Source: Bifidobacterium breve (GTDB taxonomy: Bacteria; Actinomycetota; Acidimicrobiia; Acidimicrobiales; Ilumatobacteraceae). From it: 11,239 nt of DNA. The stretch lies in assembly GCA_945896935.1 (NCBI GenBank), contig CAMDER010000044.1, positions 1 to 11,239 of the forward strand. The letters are read 5' to 3'. A program made the position numbers and the translations under genes. The notes under the pieces were generated by a model. It had not been told where the DNA came from, made no database searches, and saw nothing but the letters and a program-made list of their open reading frames with translations. Position 1 is the stretch's first letter, and each line of letters opens with the position of its first letter. Positions 7,217 through 11,239 of the stretch are shown here, piece by piece.

Positions 7217-8524
7217 TCATCGCTGAGCGACACCATCACGGACGACAACTTGCCCCGAAAAGACCGTGTGGCGAACTTTTCCCCGCACGGTGCGACCGTG
7301 ATAGGGCGTGTTTTTGCTCTTACTGGCCACCGCTTCTCGATCGACCACCCATTCACACGTTGGATCAAAAATGGCCAAGTTGGCGGATTCGCCGACTGCG
7401 ACCGGGCGACCGTGACGATCACCAACACCAGCGATACGCGCCGGTTTCCAACTGAGCGCCGCCACGACTGCCTGGGCATCCATCTTGAGTTCGGTCAACG
7501 ACAGCGCCAGCGCTGTCTCGAGCCCGAGCATTCCCGGAGGAGCCTGGTCGAGGGGTTGTTCTTTCAAATGACTTGCGTGAGGAGCGTGGTCGGTGGCGAT
7601 GGCATCGATGGTTCCGTCGCGCAAGCCTTCTTTGAGGGCGGCGATATCAGATGGAGTACGCAACGGCGGATTGACTTTGAACACCGGATCAAAACTTCGC
7701 AGAGCTTCATCAGTCAATGTGAAGTGATGCGGTGTGGCTTCGGCGGTGATCGGCAAACCTTCGGCCTTAGCGCGACGTACCATCTCGACGCTGCGTTCGG
7801 TGGACAAGTGCAAGAAGTGAATTCGTGAACCCGTGAGGCGCACGAGTTCAATATCGCGATGCACCATCAGTTCTTCGGCAATTGCTGGCCAACCTGGCAA
7901 ACCAAGATGGCTGCAACAAGATCCTTCGTGCATGACTGCACCAACAGTCAAACTGCTGACTTCACAATGTTGTGCGAGCGTGATGTCAAGGTCGCGCGCG
8001 TATTCAAGTGCCCGTCGCATTAGGAGCGGATCTTGCACACCATTGCCATCATCAGTGAACAGTGTGACACCAGCGTCGCGAAGTTCGCTATATGGCGCCA
8101 ACGCTTGCCCAGCCCGACCAACTGTGATGCATCCAGAAGGAAGTACTTCACAGAGTCCGGCCCGCACACCTTGGGCGCGAACAAAATCAACAACAATTCG
8201 AGAGTCTTGCGACGGTTCAGTATTTGGCATCGCAACAACCGCAGTGAAACCACCTAAGGCTGCGGCTCGACTACCTGTTTCAATAGTTTCTGACTCTTCA
8301 CGACCTGGCTCACGGAAATGAACATGAAGGTCAACAAATCCAGGGGAAACAAAACAATTCGTTGCATCAAGATCAATATCGGCTTTAGGCAATTTTGATC
8401 CGGCGTCGACGATCTCGGTAATCACTCCGCCAGCAATATGGATATCGGCAAGCCGACCTTGGACGTCAGTGGTTTCATCAAGAATGCGACCACCGCGAAT
8501 ATTGATGAGTTGTAATTTTTTCAT
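7217..8524 (-). CDS. pyrC: Dihydroorotase, class I type
   Basis: This zinc amidohydrolase (435 aa) cyclises carbamoyl aspartate to dihydroorotate, the third step of UMP synthesis. Metal and substrate residues are present. The HVH pair is at 67-69 within PGFVDLHVHFREPG. Arg71 and Asn101 (MPNT) bind substrate. The TDDG motif (157-160) carries the bridging Asp. His186 (AQHCE) and His239 (FLHLS) follow, and the catalytic Asp312 is in ATDHAPH (310-316). The length and the TDDG motif match the Bacillus-type class I enzyme rather than the shorter E. coli type. The ATG at 8522-8524 overlaps the pyrB stop by 4 bp (ATGA), with AGGAG at 7-nt spacing, so translation is coupled to pyrB. Class I dihydroorotases often associate with aspartate transcarbamoylase, and the adjacency to pyrB fits that. 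An intact active site argues against a non-catalytic PyrC-like partner. Confidence 0.97.
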   Translation of the reverse strand: MKKLQLINIRGGRILDETTDVQGRLADIHIAGGVITEIVDAGSKLPKADIDLDATNCFVSPGFVDLHVHFREPGREESETIETGSRAAALGGFTAVVAMPNTEPSQDSRIVVDFVRAQGVRAGLCEVLPSGCITVGRAGQALAPYSELRDAGVTLFTDDGNGVQDPLLMRRALEYARDLDITLAQHCEVSSLTVGAVMHEGSCCSHLGLPGWPAIAEELMVHRDIELVRLTGSRIHFLHLSTERSVEMVRRAKAEGLPITAEATPHHFTLTDEALRSFDPVFKVNPPLRTPSDIAALKEGLRDGTIDAIATDHAPHASHLKEQPLDQAPPGMLGLETALALSLTELKMDAQAVVAALSWKPARIAGVGDRHGRPVAVGESANLAIFDPTCEWVVDREAVASKSKNTPYHGRTVRGKVRHTVFSGQVVVRDGVAQR

Positions 8525-9471
8525 GACACGACTCCTGCTCCGGTTTCGGCTCCACCTAAGACATCAAATAGAACTGCCATTCGTACTGACACTCCATTGG
8601 CAACTTGCTGCGTAATCATGTTGTTCGGCATTGATGCGGGGTCGATCAACATCTCAACCCCACGATTCATCGGCCCAGGGTGCATGAGCAGTGCGTGCTC
8701 TGGCAACATTTTTGCCCGACGATCATCAAGGCCATAACGCGCCGAATACTCGCCTAGATGCGGAACCAAAGCCTCGCTCATTCGTTCGCGCTGCATGCGC
8801 AACATGTACAGCACATCTAGTTCGCCGATGACATCGTCAAGTGACGACGAAATTGCTACTGGCCAACCTTCAACCTCTGGTGGCAACAATGTTCGTGGCG
8901 CAACTAAAACCACTTTGGCACCAAGGGCCGTAAATGCTTGGATATCACTACGAGCGACTCGACTGTGGCGAATATCGCCAACGATTCCGATGGTCAGACC
9001 TTGCAAACAATCACTGCTTGGCGCACGTCCCAAAGTTGACATGATGGTGAAACTGTCGAGTAACGCTTGAGTGGGATGTTGATGCCATCCATCACCCGCG
9101 TTGATGATTGAAGCATCGGTCCATTCGCTCAGTTGCCAAGGAATACCGCTGGTTTTGTGGCGCACAATAAAAGCGGCAACTCCCATTGCGCTCACAGTTT
9201 CGATCGTGTCTTTCAGGCTTTCGCCCTTATTCACGCTTGACGTTGACACGCTAAAAGTCATCGTGTCGGCCGACAGACGTTTGGCCGCCGTTTCAAAACT
9301 GATGCGCGTGCGAGTTGAGTCTTCAAAGAACAAACTGACAACCGTGCGACCATTTAATGCAGGCACTTTTGGCACCGGACGCCGATTGACCTCGGCCATA
9401 TGATTTGCCAAACCCAGAATTCGCACTATCCCATCAACGCCAAGTTCGGAGATACTGCGCAGGTGCTTCAC
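8521..9471 (-). CDS. pyrB: Aspartate carbamoyltransferase, catalytic chain
   Basis: The enzyme (316 aa) joins carbamoyl phosphate and aspartate to give carbamoyl aspartate, the committed step of pyrimidine synthesis. The carbamoyl-phosphate loop FFEDSTRTR is at residues 48-56, and the 80s-loop segment NKGES (81-85) carries the Lys and Ser that reach into the neighbouring subunit. HPTQALLD (132-139), GDIRHSRVARS (165-175) and HPGPMNRGVE (264-273) complete the active site. No PyrI regulatory chain is nearby, so control is expected at the level of expression. The start is GTG at 9469-9471, overlapping the pyrR stop by 4 bp (GTGA), with an AGGTG ribosome-binding site at 5-nt spacing. The arrangement pyrR-pyrB-pyrC is standard. 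No pyrP uracil permease lies between pyrR and pyrB, unlike Bacillus. Confidence 0.98.
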   Translation of the reverse strand: MKHLRSISELGVDGIVRILGLANHMAEVNRRPVPKVPALNGRTVVSLFFEDSTRTRISFETAAKRLSADTMTFSVSTSSVNKGESLKDTIETVSAMGVAAFIVRHKTSGIPWQLSEWTDASIINAGDGWHQHPTQALLDSFTIMSTLGRAPSSDCLQGLTIGIVGDIRHSRVARSDIQAFTALGAKVVLVAPRTLLPPEVEGWPVAISSSLDDVIGELDVLYMLRMQRERMSEALVPHLGEYSARYGLDDRRAKMLPEHALLMHPGPMNRGVEMLIDPASMPNNMITQQVANGVSVRMAVLFDVLGGAETGAGVVS

Positions 9472-10064
9472 GAGTTCACCTTCTTTAACAAGGTCACACC
9501 TTCGGGCGACACCAGCACGTCTTCATCACGGCCAGTCGGAAGGTTCTTGCCCACATAGTCGGGGCGAATGGGTAACTCGCGGTGACCTCGATCAATCATG
9601 ACTGCGAGTTGTACCGACGACGGCCGACCATATTGATTGAGAGCATCAAGCGCCGCACGAACTGTTCGCCCCGTAAACAACACATCGTCGACAAGAACAA
9701 CTTTTGATCCTGCGAGATCGACAGGAATGTCAGTCACCGTCACTGGCGTTACTGGGCGCAAACTGATGTCGTCGCGAAACAGCGAGACATCGAGTTTTCC
9801 GAGAGGAATCGACGGACTGGTTTCGCCTTCAATCTGGTTGATCGTGGAAACGAGTCGTTCAGCGAGCCAAACGCCACCCCTTTGCAAACCGACGATGACC
9901 ACACCATCAAGACCACGATTGCGCTCAATGATTTCATGGGCAATTCGAGTAATCGCACGATTGACATCGGCTTGACCAAGTACTAAGACCTGATTGGGCA
10001 CCAGAACCTGGTTCGGCGCAGTATTCAGATTTGTGTGAGGGCTGTTGCCCGACGCATCATTCAT
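9468..10064 (-). CDS. pyrR: PyrR, UMP-responsive RNA-binding regulator with uracil phosphoribosyltransferase fold
   Basis: PyrR (198 aa) senses UMP/UTP against PRPP, binds a hairpin in pyr mRNA and lowers expression of the operon; family members also convert uracil and PRPP to UMP. The PRPP-binding motif VVLVDDVLFTGRTVRAAL is intact. The family-specific RITRIAHEI-type helix and the basic segment DRGHRELPIRPDYVGKN, which contributes to RNA binding in known PyrR proteins, are also present. The protein is about 20 residues longer than usual at the N-terminus, with a polar stretch followed by PNQVLVPNQVLV, a tandem six-residue repeat. The start is well supported: ATG at 10062-10064 with GGAGG at 5-nt spacing. 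An exact PyrR-loop consensus lies just upstream, so the protein probably represses its own translation and that of the coupled pyrB and pyrC. Confidence 0.97.
   Translation of the reverse strand: MNDASGNSPHTNLNTAPNQVLVPNQVLVLGQADVNRAITRIAHEIIERNRGLDGVVIVGLQRGGVWLAERLVSTINQIEGETSPSIPLGKLDVSLFRDDISLRPVTPVTVTDIPVDLAGSKVVLVDDVLFTGRTVRAALDALNQYGRPSSVQLAVMIDRGHRELPIRPDYVGKNLPTGRDEDVLVSPEGVTLLKKVNS
9981..10016 (-). repeat. Tandem 18-bp imperfect repeat inside the pyrR N-terminal extension
   Basis: Two adjacent 18-bp units (9999-10016 and 9981-9998) each encode PNQVLV. They are identical at 12 of 18 positions, and all six differences are synonymous. This looks like an old in-frame duplication kept at the protein level. 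Chance similarity of a short hydrophobic motif cannot be excluded. Confidence 0.6.
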
Positions 10065-10069
10065 GTTGT

Positions 10070-10074
10070 CCTCC
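10070..10074 (-). promoter_or_regulatory. pyrR ribosome-binding site, partly inside the PyrR hairpin
   Basis: GGAGG lies 5 nt before the pyrR ATG. Its first two G bases (10073-10074) are also the last two bases of the 3' lower-stem strand of the PyrR-binding hairpin. Stabilising the hairpin should therefore reduce ribosome access. Confidence 0.85.
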
Positions 10075-10103
10075 GTCTGAGCCTCACGGGACTCACTTCA
10101 CGG
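10073..10103 (-). promoter_or_regulatory. PyrR-binding RNA hairpin in the pyr leader
   Basis: The 14 bases AGTCCCGTGAGGCT (10080-10093, minus strand) match the PyrR-binding-loop consensus ARUCCNGNGAGGYU at every position. The flanks fold as expected. A lower stem CCGU/ACGG (10100-10103 with 10073-10076) and a purine-rich asymmetric bulge (GAAG opposite G) come first. An upper stem UGAG/CUCA with one unpaired U, then CC/GG closing the loop, follows. The 3' foot runs into the GGAGG ribosome-binding site. There is no room for a terminator/antiterminator pair before the ATG, so repression of translation, as known for mycobacterial PyrR, is the likely mode. Confidence 0.88.
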
Positions 10104-10111
10104 TGAATTCA

Positions 10112-10117
10112 ACTCTA
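10112..10117 (-). promoter_or_regulatory. Candidate -10 box of the pyr operon promoter
   Basis: TAGAGT (TAnnnT), preceded by TGC to give an extended -10 (TGnTAGAGT), lies just after the rluD stop codon. Transcription about 7 nt downstream would start near 10104-10105, at the foot of the PyrR hairpin, giving a leader of about 40 nt. The -35 is weak: CTGTCG at an 18-bp spacing, within the end of rluD. The position is attractive, but the motif is short. Confidence 0.45.
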
Positions 10118-10122
10118 GCAGT

Positions 10123-11052
10123 TCATTGGTCGTCGCGACAGCGCTTCAATACTTCTTCGAGGTCGGCGGGCAAAACAGAGGTGAACTCGAGGGGCTCGCC
10201 AGTTAAGGGGTGATCAAATACCAAACGACCAGCGTGCAAGAACGGACGACCGATCACCAGGGGCATTCGTGCTCCGCCATATTGCGGGTCACCGACAACC
10301 GAGTGACCCGTGGCTTGTAGGTGAACACGAATTTGATGGGTGCGGCCAGTCTCTAATTCACAGGCGACCAGGGCAACATCAGGTTCGAACATTGTTTCCA
10401 GAACTTCGTAATTCGTGCGTGCTGGCTTTCCGCTGGCGACGACGGCCATACACAACGGATTTCGCGGATCGCGTCCAATGGGTGCGTCAATCGTTCCAAT
10501 AGGAGCAGCCGGATGACCCCAAACCAAAGCCGTGTAATGGCGCTTCACTTCACGCAACGACATCATCGCGACGAGTTCTTCGTACGCTTCTTGAGTTCGG
10601 GCGACGATCAATAGACCAGTTGTTCCGATATCAAGTCGATGGACGATGCCTGGACGATGTTCTTCGCCAACTCCGGCGATTTCGGGGAATAACGCCAAAA
10701 GACCGTTCACTAATGTCTTCTCGTTGTTTCCGGCACCAGGGTGTACAACGACTCCGGCTGCCTTGTCAATCACAATGATGTTGTCATCGGAGTACACAAC
10801 ATTAACGACAACGCTCGGATCGGGGCCGGGCGACTCTGGTTGGGGAATTTTTGAAAGATCAACCGCAACAATTTGTCCGACCTTGAGTCGTACTTTTCCG
10901 GTGGGCGCAACAACACCATCAAGCTCAACCGCACCGGCGGCAATCGTTGTCGTTGCATCGGCACGACTGATTTCAGCCATCAACGACACAATGCGATCGA
11001 GCCGTTCTCCTGCCAGAGAATCTGGTATTTCTTCAGTGATGATCTCAGACAT
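10123..11052 (-). CDS. rluD: RluA-family 23S rRNA pseudouridine synthase (RluD-like)
   Basis: The protein (309 aa) belongs to the enzymes that isomerise uridine to pseudouridine in structured RNA; RluD members modify 23S rRNA. An N-terminal S4 RNA-binding domain (about 14-65) is seen in SLAGERLDRIVSLM and the following GAVELDGVV turn. The catalytic motif HRLDIGTTGLLIVA starts at residue 138 with Asp141 as the nucleophile. Further family motifs are ELETGRTHQIRVHL and GDPQYGG near the C-terminus. The gene overlaps lspA by 8 bp and has no clear Shine-Dalgarno sequence, so coupling to lspA is likely. The lspA-rluD-pyrR order also occurs in Bacillus, where the gene is called ylyB. Family identity is certain; the exact uridines modified cannot be read from the sequence, so the symbol marks the subfamily only. 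Confidence 0.9.
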   Translation of the reverse strand: MSEIITEEIPDSLAGERLDRIVSLMAEISRADATTTIAAGAVELDGVVAPTGKVRLKVGQIVAVDLSKIPQPESPGPDPSVVVNVVYSDDNIIVIDKAAGVVVHPGAGNNEKTLVNGLLALFPEIAGVGEEHRPGIVHRLDIGTTGLLIVARTQEAYEELVAMMSLREVKRHYTALVWGHPAAPIGTIDAPIGRDPRNPLCMAVVASGKPARTNYEVLETMFEPDVALVACELETGRTHQIRVHLQATGHSVVGDPQYGGARMPLVIGRPFLHAGRLVFDHPLTGEPLEFTSVLPADLEEVLKRCRDDQ

Positions 11053-11239
11053 GGTCGGCTTTCGGTTGGAACAGCAAATAACTCAATACAAGGAGACCCC
11101 CGCCAACATTGACGCAAATATCGGCAACGTTGAAAATAGGAAACCACTGGAAGTCAATGAAATCAACGACCTTGCCATGCAACCACGCGTCGCCACGAAA
11201 AAGTCGGTCGACGATGTTGCCCATGGCACCACCCACGAT
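11045..11239 (-). CDS. lspA: Lipoprotein signal peptidase (signal peptidase II), C-terminal part, partial
   Basis: This is the last 64 codons of lspA; the 5' part lies beyond the right edge. LspA is an integral membrane aspartyl protease that removes the signal peptide of lipoproteins after lipid attachment to the lipobox Cys. Both catalytic aspartates are present, one in GGAMGNIVDR and one in FPIFNVAD, with VVDFIDF between them, as in the family. A final hydrophobic segment (VNVGGGLLVLSYLLF) is the last membrane helix. A GTG at 11234-11236 is a Val codon inside the conserved motif, not the true start. The stop lies inside rluD (8-bp overlap). Confidence 0.93.
   Translation of the reverse strand: MVGGAMGNIVDRLFRGDAWLHGKVVDFIDFQWFPIFNVADICVNVGGGLLVLSYLLFQPKADHV

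Noticed and set aside
7250..7828. Plus-strand open frame of 192 codons
   Set aside because: Antisense to the pyrC catalytic region; a shadow of a real gene.
10065..10122. Bacillus-style transcription attenuator before pyrR
   Set aside because: The gap is too short for competing antiterminator and terminator hairpins, and there is no U tract; only the binding loop is present.
1..11239. Defence system, mobile element, CRISPR array or a wholly new gene system
   Set aside because: Every sizeable minus-strand frame is a recognised housekeeping gene. No transposase, terminal repeats, spaced direct repeats or unassigned genes were seen.

Overview
This is a housekeeping segment from an actinobacterium. 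It holds one tightly packed, co-directional gene train, entirely on the minus strand, covering de novo pyrimidine synthesis and its flanks. Read in the direction of transcription (right to left) the order is lspA (5' end cut off) - rluD-like - pyrR - pyrB - pyrC - carA - carB - pyrD - mihF - gmk - rpoZ - coaBC (3' end cut off). mihF, the actinobacterial integration host factor, places the sequence in Actinobacteria. By eye the GC content is moderate (roughly 53%). That GC level, a class 1B-type PyrD and an Ala/acid-rich omega tail would suit a moderate-GC lineage such as Acidimicrobiia, but the lineage call is inference.

Right flank (10123-11239): lspA and an RluA-family pseudouridine synthase overlap by 8 bp. 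The lspA-rluD-pyrR order is the one known upstream of the Bacillus pyr operon. The 58-bp gap before pyrR holds the main control element: a candidate -10 box, an exact match to the PyrR-binding-loop consensus, and a Shine-Dalgarno sequence whose first bases lie in the foot of that hairpin. This indicates translational repression by PyrR, as known from mycobacteria, rather than Bacillus-type transcription attenuation.

Core (2768-10064): pyrR/pyrB and pyrB/pyrC overlap by 4 bp. carA/carB are 1 bp apart and carB/pyrD 10 bp apart. The only real gap inside the core is about 57 bp, AT-rich, between pyrC and carA. It holds a perfect 14-bp palindrome that looks like an ArgR operator. This makes sense because carbamoyl phosphate also feeds arginine synthesis, so carAB would answer to both end products. 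pyrK and pyrF are absent where they would be expected, and pyrE is not in the window.

Left flank (1-1765): mihF, gmk (4-bp overlap), rpoZ and coaBC, a conserved actinobacterial neighbourhood. mihF lacks a convincing ribosome-binding site but has a -10-like hexamer 6 nt before its ATG, so it may start a separate leaderless transcript. No tRNA, rRNA, mobile element, CRISPR array or convincing intrinsic terminator was seen. There is no gene-free stretch longer than 72 bp.
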